From the NCBI RefSeq assembly GCF_000212695.1, contig NC_015514.1, forward strand, positions 1,302,001-1,366,000: DNA of 64,000 nt, written 5' to 3'. A program made the position numbers and the translations under genes. The notes under the pieces are model-generated. The model was not told where the DNA came from. It worked only from the letters and a program-made list of their open reading frames with translations, and did not search any database. Origin of the DNA: Cellulomonas fimi ATCC 484. Lineage in GTDB: Bacteria > Actinomycetota > Actinomycetes > Actinomycetales > Cellulomonadaceae. Shown here piece by piece: positions 40,798 through 49,222 of this stretch. The first letter of the stretch is position 1. Each line of letters begins with the position of its first letter.

Positions 40798-41793
40798 TCA
40801 CAGGGCGAACGCGTGGGCCGTCCACAGGTGCACCGCGGCGTAGGCGCGCCACGGGCGCCACGCCTGCGCGGCCGCCTCGACCGCACGCGTCCCGTCGGCG
40901 CCCAGGGCCCGCCGGAGCACCACGTCGCCACCGGGCAGGGCGTCGCGGTCGGCCAGGACCCGCAGCGCGAGGTACTCGACCGTCCAGGGCCCGACCCCCG
41001 ACAGCGCGTGCAGCCGGCGCCGCGCCTCGACGCGGTCCACGTCGGGACCCAGGTCCAGCCCTTCGGCGAACGCCGTCGCCACGGCATGCAGCGCCCGCGC
41101 CCGGGCGCCCGTGACCCGCACGGTGCGCTGCACCTCGTCGGGGTCGAGCGCGGCGATCGTCTCCGGCCGGGGGAACAGCAGGAACCCGTCCGGGCCGGGC
41201 TCTCCCCACGCCGCGGCGAGCCGCCCGGAGAAGGTGCGCGCCGCGGCGAGCGACACCTGCTGGCCCAGCACGGTCGTCAGCGTCGCCTCGAACCCGTCGA
41301 GGTGCCCGAGCACCCGCAGGTGCGGCCGGCGGCGCACGAGCGGTCCGACCACGCGGTCGGGCCCGAGCGCGTCGACGACCGCGGCCAGGTCGTCGTCGAG
41401 GCCGAACCAGCGCGTGGCGACGGCTCGGAGGGCCGGGTCCGGTGCGTCGCCCCGCACCTCGACGCGGTCGTCCGTCAGCCGCGCCGTGACGAGGGTCGCG
41501 CGGCCGCCGAGCACGACCGCGCGCGTCACCTCGGCACCGTCCACGGTCTCGACGCCGGGGACCGCGTGCGCCGTGAGGGACGCCAGCAGGGGGGCGGGGT
41601 CGAGCGGCACGTCGAGCCGGACGGGCGTGGCCACGCGGCGCGGGCCGGACGGCGTGCCCGGCGGGAGGTTCGGGCCGCCACGGGGCGACGTGCCGGCTCC
41701 CGGACCGGGCAGGTCCGGCGTGGTGGCGGCGGGCGCAGGACGTGGGCGGGGGACGGACCCCGGGGTGCGGCCCGGCGGCGGCAAAGCGGTCAC
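40798..41793 (-). CDS. DNA-3-methyladenine glycosylase II (AlkA type)
   Basis: 331-residue base-excision glycosylase. The AlkA N-terminal domain (about residues 55-140) is followed by the helix-hairpin-helix core: TVLGQQVSLAAARTFSGRL, HALSGVGPWTVEYLALRVL and catalytic Asp in ALPGGDVVLRRAL. It removes alkylated bases such as 3-methyladenine. The first 50 residues are Pro/Gly/Arg-rich and not part of the fold. A later start at VATPVRLDVPLDP is plausible. The Ada N-terminal domains seen in some actinobacterial fusions are absent. Confidence 0.9.
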   Translation of the reverse strand: MTALPPPGRTPGSVPRPRPAPAATTPDLPGPGAGTSPRGGPNLPPGTPSGPRRVATPVRLDVPLDPAPLLASLTAHAVPGVETVDGAEVTRAVVLGGRATLVTARLTDDRVEVRGDAPDPALRAVATRWFGLDDDLAAVVDALGPDRVVGPLVRRRPHLRVLGHLDGFEATLTTVLGQQVSLAAARTFSGRLAAAWGEPGPDGFLLFPRPETIAALDPDEVQRTVRVTGARARALHAVATAFAEGLDLGPDVDRVEARRRLHALSGVGPWTVEYLALRVLADRDALPGGDVVLRRALGADGTRAVEAAAQAWRPWRAYAAVHLWTAHAFAL

Positions 41794-41865
41794 CCCGCCG
41801 ACTGTAGGTCCGGCCGCCCACGCATCGCCCGCACCTCCTGGACGTCCGTTCGAGGTGCGCTGCGC

Positions 41866-42052
41866 GCCAAGCAGTGGTCAAATGGTGCAAGCCGATCCCG
41901 TCAGCAGCCCGGATCGGCCAGTTGCGGGTCACCGCGCATGCCGAGGGTCCGACGAGAGTCGGGCCGCCCGTCAGGGTTCAGGGAGTGCGCCACGCCTCGT
42001 GCCGGCGAGACGCCTCTCGAGCGCCCCGCCCCCGTCGCCGGGGGCGGGGCGC
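41866..42052 (+). ncRNA. Candidate structured RNA upstream of mscS-type gene
   Basis: The 372-base space between alkA and the MscS gene holds no convincing gene. It contains a run of stems: 41891-41898 with 41911-41918 (8 bp), 41946-41953 with 41958-41965 (8 bp closed by a GAGA tetraloop), and a terminator-like 13-bp stem at 42021-42052. I could not match it to SRP RNA, RNase P, tmRNA, 6C or the ydaO/c-di-AMP riboswitch. It could be a small RNA or an unknown leader. Confidence 0.3.
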
Positions 42053-42091
42053 CTGCATGTCCGGCCGGCCCGCGCGGCCGCGGCCGGACAT
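42021..42091 (+). terminator. Two tandem hairpins before the MscS gene
   Basis: Stem one is a perfect 13-bp repeat with a 6-base loop (42021-42052). Stem two is a perfect 10-bp repeat ATGTCCGGCC / GGCCGGACAT (42057-42091). They end 75 bases before the mechanosensitive-channel start. Confidence 0.55.
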
Positions 42092-42165
42092 CCGGCGCCG
42101 TCGCGTCGCGGAGTGCGACCCCGGCCCGGAGGTGCGTCGACGGGCGTGCTGCCTACGCTGGCGGG

Positions 42166-43815
42166 ATGCCGCCGTTCGCGCTCCTCGCGGCCGCCCCGCC
42201 CGCGCTCCCGTCCCCCCTCCCGCCCGCGCTCGCCTCCGCCCCGCCGCCCGTCGCGTCGTTCGCCGCGCTGCCCGCGGCGACGCCCGCCCCCGACGAGTCG
42301 GTCGTCGACGAGGTCGGCGGGGTCGTCGGCCCCGTCGTCGCCGTCGCGGCGGGGATCGTCGTCGCGTACGTCGTCGCCACGCTGGTCGGCGTGCTCGTGC
42401 GCCGCCTCGCCCGTCGGTCCGCGGTCGCCGCGGACCTCACCCGGCGCTCGCGCCGCCCCACGCGCGCGGTCCTGCTCGTCGTGGGTGTCTGGGTCGCGCT
42501 GCGGCTGAGCACCGAGCCGTCGCCGTGGCGGGTCACGGTCGAGCACGTGCTGCTGATCCTGCTCATCGTCGCCGTCGCGTGGCTGGTCGGGAGCCTCGCG
42601 TTCGTGCTCGAGGACGCCGCGCTCGCGCGCTACCGCATCGACGTCGAGGACAACCGCCGCGCGCGGCGGGTGCGGACGCAGGTGCAGCTCCTGCGGCGGA
42701 TCACCGTGGCCGTCCTCGTCCTGTGCGCGGTCGCGGCGATCCTGCTCACGTTCCCGTCGGCGCGCGCGTTCGGGGCGAGCCTGCTCGCGTCCGCGGGTCT
42801 GCTCTCGATCGTCGCGGGCCTCGCCGCGCAGAGCTCGCTCGCCAACGTGTTCGCGGGTCTGCAGCTCGCGTTCACCGATGCGATCCGCGTCGACGACGTG
42901 GTCGTCGTGGACGGCGAGTGGGGGCGCATCGAGGAGATCACCCTCACCTACGTCGTCGTGCACGTCTGGGACGACCGGCGCCTCATCCTGCCCTCGACGC
43001 ACTTCACGACCACGCCGTTCGAGAACTGGACCCGCCGGCAGGCCGAGCTGCTCGGCACGGTCGAGCTCGACCTCGACTGGGAGGTCCCCGTCGACGCGAT
43101 GCGCGCCGAGCTCAGCCGGCTGCTGGAGGCCACCGACCTGTGGGACGGCCGCGTCGGGATCCTCCAGGTCACCGACGCCGTGGGCGGGTCCGTGCGGGTG
43201 CGGGTCCTCGCGAGCGCCAAGGACGCGCCGACGCTGTTCGACCTGCGCTGCTACGTGCGCGAAGGGCTCGTCGGCTGGCTGCAGCGCGAGGCGCCGGAGG
43301 GTCTGCCGCGCACGCGCTGGGAGGGACGGGGGCCCGTCGAGGAGGCGAGCGCTCGTCGCGGCGCGGTCGACCGGGAGCCCGACGGGCGTGACGCGGACCG
43401 GCGCGCGGTCGCTCCGGGGGGCGTGGCCGGGCGCACCGCCGACGACCACGTCGGCGCGGGCACCGGCGACGGCGGCCCCACGTCGACGGGCAGCATCGTG
43501 GCGGACACGGCCCCAGCGGGCACGGCTCCCGCGGACACGGCCCCCGCGAACACGGCCCCAGCGGACGGGGGCCCCGCGGACGGCGCCGGCACGCGGGCGC
43601 CCGTGCGCCGCAGCCGGCGCGAGCGGCAGCGCGACGAGCGCCAGGCCGACGACACGATGCTGCTGCCACCCGCGGCCCAGGACGCGCGGCTGTTCACCGG
43701 CAGCATCGACGCGCTGGAGCGGTCGCGGTCCTTCCAGGGTCCGGGCCAGCAGGCGTTCGACGAGCGCGAGCAGCAGGCGGGCGAGGGGGACCCGCGCCCG
43801 GAGCCGCGCCCGTGA
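42166..43815 (+). CDS. MscS-type mechanosensitive ion channel
   Basis: 549-residue channel that releases solutes on hypo-osmotic shock. An Ala/Pro-rich N-terminus (residues 1-45) precedes four membrane helices (about 48-75, 95-115, 125-150, 180-200). The pore helix and MscS domain read SLLASAGLLSIVAGLAAQSSLANVFAGLQLAF and DAIRVDDVVVVDGEWGRIEEITLTYVVVHVWDDRRLILPS, closely matching MscS. The C-terminal 170 residues are a disordered tail with Thr-Ala-Pro-Ala repeats (about 445-470) and a basic stretch RRSRRERQRDERQ. ATG 42166 was chosen. The gene ends in a GTGA overlap with the kinase-like gene. Confidence 0.9.
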   Translation: MPPFALLAAAPPALPSPLPPALASAPPPVASFAALPAATPAPDESVVDEVGGVVGPVVAVAAGIVVAYVVATLVGVLVRRLARRSAVAADLTRRSRRPTRAVLLVVGVWVALRLSTEPSPWRVTVEHVLLILLIVAVAWLVGSLAFVLEDAALARYRIDVEDNRRARRVRTQVQLLRRITVAVLVLCAVAAILLTFPSARAFGASLLASAGLLSIVAGLAAQSSLANVFAGLQLAFTDAIRVDDVVVVDGEWGRIEEITLTYVVVHVWDDRRLILPSTHFTTTPFENWTRRQAELLGTVELDLDWEVPVDAMRAELSRLLEATDLWDGRVGILQVTDAVGGSVRVRVLASAKDAPTLFDLRCYVREGLVGWLQREAPEGLPRTRWEGRGPVEEASARRGAVDREPDGRDADRRAVAPGGVAGRTADDHVGAGTGDGGPTSTGSIVADTAPAGTAPADTAPANTAPADGGPADGAGTRAPVRRSRRERQRDERQADDTMLLPPAAQDARLFTGSIDALERSRSFQGPGQQAFDEREQQAGEGDPRPEPRP

Positions 43816-44456
43816 CACGGCACGCGGAACCCGCGGGCGGGCTCGTCGTGCGGCCCGTGAGCCGTGCGCGGCTCGTCGAGCACGTGGTCGAGCGCATCCC
43901 CGTCGGCGGCCGGCGCGTCGTCGTGGTCGACGGGGCGGGGGTGACGAAGCCGGCGGAGCTCGCCGACGCGCTCGTGGAGCCCCTGCGCGCCGCCGGCCGC
44001 GACGCGGTGCGGGTCTGCGCCGACGACTTCCTGCGGCCCGCGTCCGTGCGGCTCGAGCACGGCCGGCACGACCCCGACGCGTACCTGGAGGACCGGCTCG
44101 ACGTCGGCGGCCTGCTGCGCGAGACGCTCGACCCGTTCCGGACGACGGGCCGCTACCTGCCGACCCTGTGGGACGCGGCACGGGACCGCGCCACCCGGGC
44201 GCCCTACGCGACGGCTCCGGACGGTGCCGTGCTGGTGCTCGACGGCGACCTGCTCCTCGGGCGCGGCCTGCCCGCCGACCTCACGGTCCACCTCGCGGTC
44301 CGGCCCGCGACGCTCGCCCGCCGGCTGCCCGAGGACGAGCGCTGGCTCCTGCCCGCCTACGCGCGCTACGCCGCCGAGACCGACCCCGAGCACACCGCCG
44401 ACGTGGTGGTCCGCGTCGACGACGCGTCCCACCCGGCCCTCGTCGTCCACGCCTGA
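43812..44456 (+). CDS. Uridine-kinase-like protein with degenerate P-loop
   Basis: 214-residue protein that aligns overall with actinobacterial proteins called uridine kinase: VCADDFLRPASVRLEHGRHDPDAYLEDRLDVGGL, PTLWDAARDRATRAPY and VLDGDLLLGRGL. The expected Walker A GxxxxGK(S/T) is replaced by DGAGVTKPAEL, which lacks the second Gly and the Ser/Thr. ATP binding in the normal mode is therefore doubtful. The same change may occur across this subfamily. It is translationally coupled to the mechanosensitive channel. Confidence 0.75.
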   Translation: MTRHAEPAGGLVVRPVSRARLVEHVVERIPVGGRRVVVVDGAGVTKPAELADALVEPLRAAGRDAVRVCADDFLRPASVRLEHGRHDPDAYLEDRLDVGGLLRETLDPFRTTGRYLPTLWDAARDRATRAPYATAPDGAVLVLDGDLLLGRGLPADLTVHLAVRPATLARRLPEDERWLLPAYARYAAETDPEHTADVVVRVDDASHPALVVHA

Positions 44457-44480
44457 CGCGTCCGGAGCACCGCGCCGACG

Positions 44481-45452
44481 TCAGCCCAGGGCGGCCGTGA
44501 GCCGCGTCGTGAGGCGGGCGACCGCCGCGCGCAGGTCGTCCGGGCCGACGACGCGCAGGTCCGCTCCGAAGAGCGCGACGACCGCGGCGAGCCCGTCCCA
44601 CGACCACGCGCCCTGCACGAGGCGCGTCCGGCCGTCGCCCAGGTCCTCGACGAGCGCGCCGCGACCGGCCCAGCGGCGCACGGCGTCGGCGGGCATGTCG
44701 AGCACGACCTCGCCGACGCACGGCCAGTCGACGGACTGCCCGAACTTCGCCGCGACGAACCCCGCGACGTCGCCGCCGGGCAGCTCACGCGGGGTGAACC
44801 GGGGACCCGTCGGGGTGCGCGGCGTCATCCGGTCGACGCGGAACGTGCGCCAGTCGGCGCGGTCGAGGTCCCAGCCGACGAGGTACCAGCGCCCGCCCCA
44901 CGTGACGAGGTGGTGCGGCTCGGCGCGACGCGGCGGGGCGACCTCGCCCGCGGCCGGTGCGGACCCGCCGTCGTAGTCGAACCGCAGCACCTCGCGGGCG
45001 CGTACCGCGGTGCCGACGGCCAGCAGCGTGTCGGGGGAGACCTCGGGGTGGTCGGGCCGCGGGCCGCGCGCGACGGCGGTGACCTGGAGCGCGTCGGCCG
45101 CCGCCCGCAGCCGCGCGGGCATCACCTGGCGGACGGTCGTGAGCGCACGCACGGCGGCCTCGTCGACACCCGCGATGCCCGTGGAGGCGGTGCGCAGCGC
45201 GACGACGAGCGCGACGACCTGCTCGTCGTCGAGCAGCAGCGGCGGCATGTGGGAGCCGGCGTCGAGGCGGTAGCCGCCGTCGGGCCCCTTCGTCGCGCGC
45301 ACGGGGTAGCCGAGGTCGCGCAGGCGGTCCACGTCGCGCCGGACGGTGCGCGGGCTGACGCCGAGCCGGTCGGCGAGCAGGTCGCCGGGCCAGTCGCGAC
45401 GCGCCTGCAGCAGGGACAGCAGGGACAGCAGGCGGGCGGACGGCGTCGACAT
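44481..45452 (-). CDS. WYL-domain transcriptional regulator (YafY type)
   Basis: 323-residue regulator. A DeoR-like helix-turn-helix occupies residues 1-55 (LLADRLGVSPRTVRRDVDRL). The WYL domain (about 140-215) has REVLRFDYDGG, EPHHLVTWGGRWYLVGWDLDR and FRVDRM. A C-terminal WCX domain follows. WYL domains bind nucleic acid or small-molecule ligands. It is divergent from an ABC exporter operon with a 25-bp palindrome between them, so it probably controls that operon and itself. Confidence 0.9.
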   Translation of the reverse strand: MSTPSARLLSLLSLLQARRDWPGDLLADRLGVSPRTVRRDVDRLRDLGYPVRATKGPDGGYRLDAGSHMPPLLLDDEQVVALVVALRTASTGIAGVDEAAVRALTTVRQVMPARLRAAADALQVTAVARGPRPDHPEVSPDTLLAVGTAVRAREVLRFDYDGGSAPAAGEVAPPRRAEPHHLVTWGGRWYLVGWDLDRADWRTFRVDRMTPRTPTGPRFTPRELPGGDVAGFVAAKFGQSVDWPCVGEVVLDMPADAVRRWAGRGALVEDLGDGRTRLVQGAWSWDGLAAVVALFGADLRVVGPDDLRAAVARLTTRLTAALG

Positions 45453-45471
45453 CTGCCCAGACTGCCACGAG

Positions 45472-45496
45472 GTAGCGGACAGGATCTGACCGCTAC
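45472..45496. promoter_or_regulatory. 25-bp palindromic operator for the WYL regulator
   Basis: GTAGCGG-A-CAG-GAT-CTG-A-CCGCTAC is symmetric outside its centre except for a mirrored A/A. It lies in the 95-base divergent space between the WYL regulator (start 45452) and the ABC exporter (start 45548), the right place to control both. Confidence 0.65.
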
Positions 45497-45547
45497 TGCC
45501 GGGACAGTGGGTGACGTACCGCCGACCATCCGGACAGGAGACCGCCC

Positions 45548-46588
45548 ATGATCCGCACCCGAGGGCTCACGAAGGACTTCGTGGTGAGCCGCACCGAGAC
45601 CGTGCACGCCGTGCGCGGCATCGACCTCGACGTCGCCCCCGGCGAGCTCGTCGCCGTCCTCGGCCCGAACGGCGCCGGCAAGACGACCACGATGCGCATG
45701 CTCACCACGCTCATCCGCCCGACGGCGGGCAGCGCCGTCGTCGCCGGGGCCGACGTCAGCACCGACCCCGGCACGGTCCGCCGCAACATCGGCTACGTCG
45801 GGCAGGGCAACGGCGCCGGGCACGTGCAGCGCGCCGCCGACGAGCTCACCGTGCAGGGTCGCGTCTACGGCCTCGACGCCCGCACCGCGCGCCGGCGCAC
45901 CGACGAGCTCCTCGACGCGCTCGACCTGCGGCCGCTCGCCCGGCGCAAGGTGTCCGACCTGTCCGGGGGCCAGCGTCGACGGCTCGACGTCGCGCTGGGC
46001 CTCGTGCACGCGCCGCAGCTGCTGTTCCTCGACGAGCCGAGCACGGGCCTCGACCCGCACACGCGCGCCAACCTGTGGGAGCACATCCTGCGGCTGCGCG
46101 CCGAGCACGGCATGACGATCGTGCTCACGACGCACTACCTCGACGAGGCCGACACCATGGCCGAGCGCGTCGTCGTCGTGGACCACGGCCGGGTGATCGC
46201 CGACGACACCGCCGACGCCCTCAAGCGGGACCTCGCGGGCGACCGGCTCGTCCTGCGCGCCGGGGCCCCCGGCGCTCCCGACGGACGGTCCGCTGCCGCC
46301 GCGCTGGCCGCGCTCGTCACGCGCCTGCCCGGGGCGCGCGACGTCACCGTCGACGGACCCGTCGTCGAGGCGCGCGTCGCCGACGCGGCCGCCGCCGTCC
46401 CGCAGGTCGTCGTCGCCGCCGCGTCCGCCGGCCTGACCGTCGCGTCGGCGCAGGCGGTCCGGCCCACGCTCGACGACGTCTTCCTCGCCCTCACCGGCCG
46501 CAGCCTGCGCGACGAGGGCGCCCCCGCCGCACCGACCGACGACCCCGCCGACGCCACCACCGACAGCACCCGGAAGGACGCCGCATGA
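45548..46588 (+). CDS. DrrA-type ABC exporter ATP-binding protein
   Basis: 346-residue ATPase. Walker A GPNGAGKTT, signature LSGGQRRR, Walker B LLFLDEPSTGLDP and TTHYLDEAD are intact. The GNGAGHVQRAADELTVQGRVYGL segment and a C-terminal extension of about 110 residues ending PTLDDVFLALTGRSL are typical of the DrrA daunorubicin-resistance group. Members export lipophilic drugs or polymers. It is coupled to its permease by ATGA and divergent from a WYL regulator. The substrate is unknown. Confidence 0.9.
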   Translation: MIRTRGLTKDFVVSRTETVHAVRGIDLDVAPGELVAVLGPNGAGKTTTMRMLTTLIRPTAGSAVVAGADVSTDPGTVRRNIGYVGQGNGAGHVQRAADELTVQGRVYGLDARTARRRTDELLDALDLRPLARRKVSDLSGGQRRRLDVALGLVHAPQLLFLDEPSTGLDPHTRANLWEHILRLRAEHGMTIVLTTHYLDEADTMAERVVVVDHGRVIADDTADALKRDLAGDRLVLRAGAPGAPDGRSAAAALAALVTRLPGARDVTVDGPVVEARVADAAAAVPQVVVAAASAGLTVASAQAVRPTLDDVFLALTGRSLRDEGAPAAPTDDPADATTDSTRKDAA

Positions 46589-47412
46589 GCACCGCGACCC
46601 TCACCACCCCGCCCGTCACGACCCCGGCGGCCGCGCCCGCCGTCCACCGGTCCTGGTTCGGCGACGTCTGGCTCGTCATGACCCGCGAGCTGCGGCCCGT
46701 CGTCCGCGAGCCGTTCTCCGTCGTCTTCGGGCTCGTCCAGCCGCTCGTGTTCCTCGCGCTGTTCGGGCCGCTCCTGGTCGGCTCGGTCGGCGAGTCCGGG
46801 CTGTCCGGCGCCGACGTCTGGCAGTGGTTCGTGCCGTCGATCCTCGTCATGACCACCCTGTTCGGGACCTCGACGACCGGCTCGAACCTGCAGTACGAGA
46901 TGCAGACCGGCGCGCACGAACGGATGCTCGTGACCCCGCTGTCCCGCTCGTCGCAGCTCGTCGGCCGCTCCCTGAAGGAGATGGTGCCGCTGACGGCGCA
47001 GGCCGTGATCGTCGTCCTCGTCATGCTGCCGTTCGGCTTCCGCGCCGACCCCGTCGGCGGGGTGCTCGGCATCGCGATGCTCGCCGTGCTCGGCATCGGG
47101 ATCGGGTCGCTGTCCTACGCGCTCGCGATCGCCGTCCGCAAGCAGGAGTGGATGTTCTGGGTCGTGCAGCAGACGTTCCTGTTCCCGCTGCTCATCCTGT
47201 CCGGCATGCTCCTGCCGCTCGAGTCCGGGCCGCAGTGGATGCGCGTCGCGTCCGCGTTCGACCCGCTGCGGTGGGTGGTCGACGCCGAGCGCGCGCTGTT
47301 CGCGGGCGACCTGGGCGCGGCCGCCGTCGGCTGGGGCTGGGTCGCCGCCGCCGCGACCGCGGTCGTGGGGCTCGTCGTCGGGGTCCGGACGATCGTGCGC
47401 TCGACCGACTGA
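46585..47412 (+). CDS. DrrB-type ABC-2 exporter permease
   Basis: 275-residue ABC-2 permease with six helices. DVWLVMTRELRPVVREPFSVVFGLVQPLVFLALF at the start and QTFLFPLLILSGMLLPLESGP WMRVASAFDPLRWVVDAERALFAGD near the end are diagnostic of the DrrB/Nod factor exporter group. ATG 46585 overlaps the ATPase stop. It forms the exporter with the preceding ATPase and is likely induced through the WYL regulator. Confidence 0.9.
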   Translation: MSTATLTTPPVTTPAAAPAVHRSWFGDVWLVMTRELRPVVREPFSVVFGLVQPLVFLALFGPLLVGSVGESGLSGADVWQWFVPSILVMTTLFGTSTTGSNLQYEMQTGAHERMLVTPLSRSSQLVGRSLKEMVPLTAQAVIVVLVMLPFGFRADPVGGVLGIAMLAVLGIGIGSLSYALAIAVRKQEWMFWVVQQTFLFPLLILSGMLLPLESGPQWMRVASAFDPLRWVVDAERALFAGDLGAAAVGWGWVAAAATAVVGLVVGVRTIVRSTD

Positions 47413-47523
47413 CCCGCGTCCGGACCTCACAGGACGGATCGGCCGCGCGTCTTCCTCGTGGAGGGCGCGCGGCCGGTCGTCGGTCGCGGGGGAGCGGCGG
47501 GGTTGTCGGGAGGAGCGGGCAGG

Positions 47524-48075
47524 ATGAGCGGCATGGGTGTGCGGGTGGTCGAGCGACCCGACGGGCCGACGGTGCACGCCGTCGTCGAGTCGGGCATGGG
47601 GCCGGTGACCCTGATCGGCGTCGACGAGGTCCTCACCGGCCTGCTGCTGCCCTCGACGCGCGAGCGCAACGTCGTCGCGGCCGGTGCGTACGGCCCGCGC
47701 ACCGGCACCGCCCTGCGCGCCGCCGCGACCCAGGTCACCGAGTACCTCGCCGGCGACCGCACCGAGTTCGACCTCGACGTGCACCTCGTCGGCTCGGCGT
47801 TCCAGGTGCGTGTCTGGGAAGGGCTGCTCCGCATCCCGTACGGCACCACGTGGACCTACGGCGAGCTCGCCGCCGACATCGGCCACGACCCCCGCACCTC
47901 GTCGCGTGCGGTCGGTGCCGCGAACGGTGCCAACCGCATCGCCGTCGTCGTCCCGTGCCACCGCGTCATCGGGGCGAACGGCACCCTCACCGGATTCGCC
48001 GCGGGCGTCGAGCGCAAGCGCTACCTGCTGGACCTCGAGAGCCCGCCGGTCGCGCCGGAGCCGACCCTCCTCTGA
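47524..48075 (+). CDS. Methylated-DNA--protein-cysteine S-methyltransferase
   Basis: 183-residue suicide repair enzyme that takes O6-alkyl groups from guanine. Acceptor Cys145 lies in VVPCHRVIGANG, and FQVRVWEGLLRIPYGTTWTYGELA and the terminal KRYLLDLE are intact. ATG 47524 was chosen for its spacing to GGGAGGAG. It acts in alkylation repair together with the AlkA glycosylase found 6 kb away, although they are not in one operon. Confidence 0.95.
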   Translation: MSGMGVRVVERPDGPTVHAVVESGMGPVTLIGVDEVLTGLLLPSTRERNVVAAGAYGPRTGTALRAAATQVTEYLAGDRTEFDLDVHLVGSAFQVRVWEGLLRIPYGTTWTYGELAADIGHDPRTSSRAVGAANGANRIAVVVPCHRVIGANGTLTGFAAGVERKRYLLDLESPPVAPEPTLL

Positions 48076-48185
48076 GGCAGGACGAGCACCGCAGCGCAGC
48101 GTGCCGGTACCGGCCTGTCGCCCGACCGGGTCGGACTCGTCCGCACCTCCGCGGACGTGTCGGTGGCCGGCCCTACCGTCCGACC

Positions 48186-48656
48186 ATGCCCATGATCGAC
48201 ACGCCCCGGCTCGCAGCCTTCGTCGTGCGCGCGAAGCGCCAGACCTACATCGGTGACGGAGCGCACGGCCCCTCCTGCCGCCCCGGCACCGTGGACCTGC
48301 CGTACGCCGAGGGGGACCTCTCCTACCTGGACAGCTACGCCGGGGGTGCCGACTTCCTCGGTCAGGAGCTCGTGTCCCACGACGGGACGCCCGTGTGGGC
48401 CATGAACTACTACGGCTACCTGCTCCGTCCGGACCTCATCACTGCCGAGTCCTCAGGCGCAGTGCTCAAGGCCGCCCTCACCCGTCTCTACGCGCAGGGA
48501 CGGTTCCTCGGTGGGTGGGAGCACCGTCACGAGGAGCATCTCTACCGCGACACGAACACCGGCGACGTCACACACTTCGAGGGTCGCGAGTGGATCGAGA
48601 CCGACGGGGTCCCCAGCTACGAGCTCCTCTACCACGGCGGCCTGGTCCGCTGGTGA
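48186..48656 (+). CDS. DUF5680 domain protein
   Basis: 156-residue soluble protein covering the DUF5680 pattern: LAAFVVRAKRQTYIGDG near the start, then DLSYLDSYAGGADFLGQELV, WAMNYYGYLL, and LGGWEHRHEEHLYRDTNTGDVTHFEGREWI. Its function is unknown. The His/Glu-rich HRHEEH may bind metal. Base composition is slightly less GC-rich than the ABC genes before it. It stands alone before a degraded region. Confidence 0.85.
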   Translation: MPMIDTPRLAAFVVRAKRQTYIGDGAHGPSCRPGTVDLPYAEGDLSYLDSYAGGADFLGQELVSHDGTPVWAMNYYGYLLRPDLITAESSGAVLKAALTRLYAQGRFLGGWEHRHEEHLYRDTNTGDVTHFEGREWIETDGVPSYELLYHGGLVRW

Positions 48657-48759
48657 GACGCCCCCGACGCCGGCGGACGCCGAGGGTGGAACGCTCGACG
48701 CCCCGATCGTGCAGGTCTCCGTGTGGCGGGACGGCGTCGCCTCCGAGGCCTGGGTCGCC

Positions 48760-48907
48760 GCTTTGCCAACACGGCGATGTTCCACTGCAGCGCGTCGCGC
48801 ACCGTGAGACCGCGATCGACCGCCGTGGCATCGAGCCCGTCGGCCAGGGTCACGATCCGTTCGGCAGCCTCGATCATCTCGGCGACGAACAGGCCGTCAC
48901 GCCGCAC
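48760..48907 (-). pseudogene. HepT-like (DUF86) toxin gene fragment
   Basis: On the minus strand, 50 codons from GTG 48907 read VRRDGLFVAEMIEAAERIV and later VRDALQWNIAVLAK, which looks like the first third of a HepT/DUF86 toxin. The expected continuation (IGEAA and so on) is lost, because the frame runs into Arg/Pro-rich antisense-like sequence. No MntA-like antitoxin is near. It lies in the 362-base space (48657-49018) between DUF5680 and a toxin-antitoxin pair, where I see nothing else. It is a likely remnant of a lost toxin-antitoxin module. Confidence 0.55.
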
Positions 48908-49018
48908 AGAGCGTCCGAGCCTCGGCCTCGACCTACGGCACGCAGAGCGGCGAGTCGCCGATGCGCCCCGTCGACTCCTGCCAGGACGGCCTGATACCGA
49001 GAATGAAACCGTCGAGCC

Positions 49019-49222
49019 ATGGCGATGACTCTCCGGCTCGACATGGCCGAGACCGAGGCCCTGCGGCGCCGCGCCGAGGTCGAGCACCGCTCGATGCAGG
49101 ACGTGGCGCGCCAAGCCGTTCGCGACTACATCGAGCGAACATCACGTGACGATCTCATCAATGCCGTCATGGAGAGCGAGCTCCCCCGCTACGCCGAGGC
49201 GCTCGAGCGTCTCGGTCGATGA
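49019..49222 (+). CDS. Antitoxin, ribbon-helix-helix type
   Basis: 67-residue protein with an MTLRLDMAETEALRRRAEVEH start (RHH strand and helix) and a helical C-terminus (DLINAVMESELPRYAEALERL) that would clamp the toxin. It binds DNA as a dimer and neutralises the Doc-like protein encoded next, whose start overlaps its stop by ATGA. The ATG at 49019 has no strong ribosome site. The gene is probably the autoregulator of the module. Confidence 0.8.
   Translation: MAMTLRLDMAETEALRRRAEVEHRSMQDVARQAVRDYIERTSRDDLINAVMESELPRYAEALERLGR

Noticed and set aside
41866..42052. SRP RNA, tmRNA, RNase P or ydaO riboswitch
   Set aside because: The diagnostic conserved cores of these RNAs are missing; the region is left as an unassigned candidate.
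43500..43590. Microsatellite-like ACGGCCCC repeats as a phase-variable site
   Set aside because: They encode the Thr-Ala-Pro-Ala tail of the MscS protein and are too imperfect to slip readily.
48629..49114. A full 161-residue minus-strand protein over the HepT region
   Set aside because: Only the central 50 codons look like protein; the flanks are Arg/Pro-rich and antisense to the antitoxin gene.
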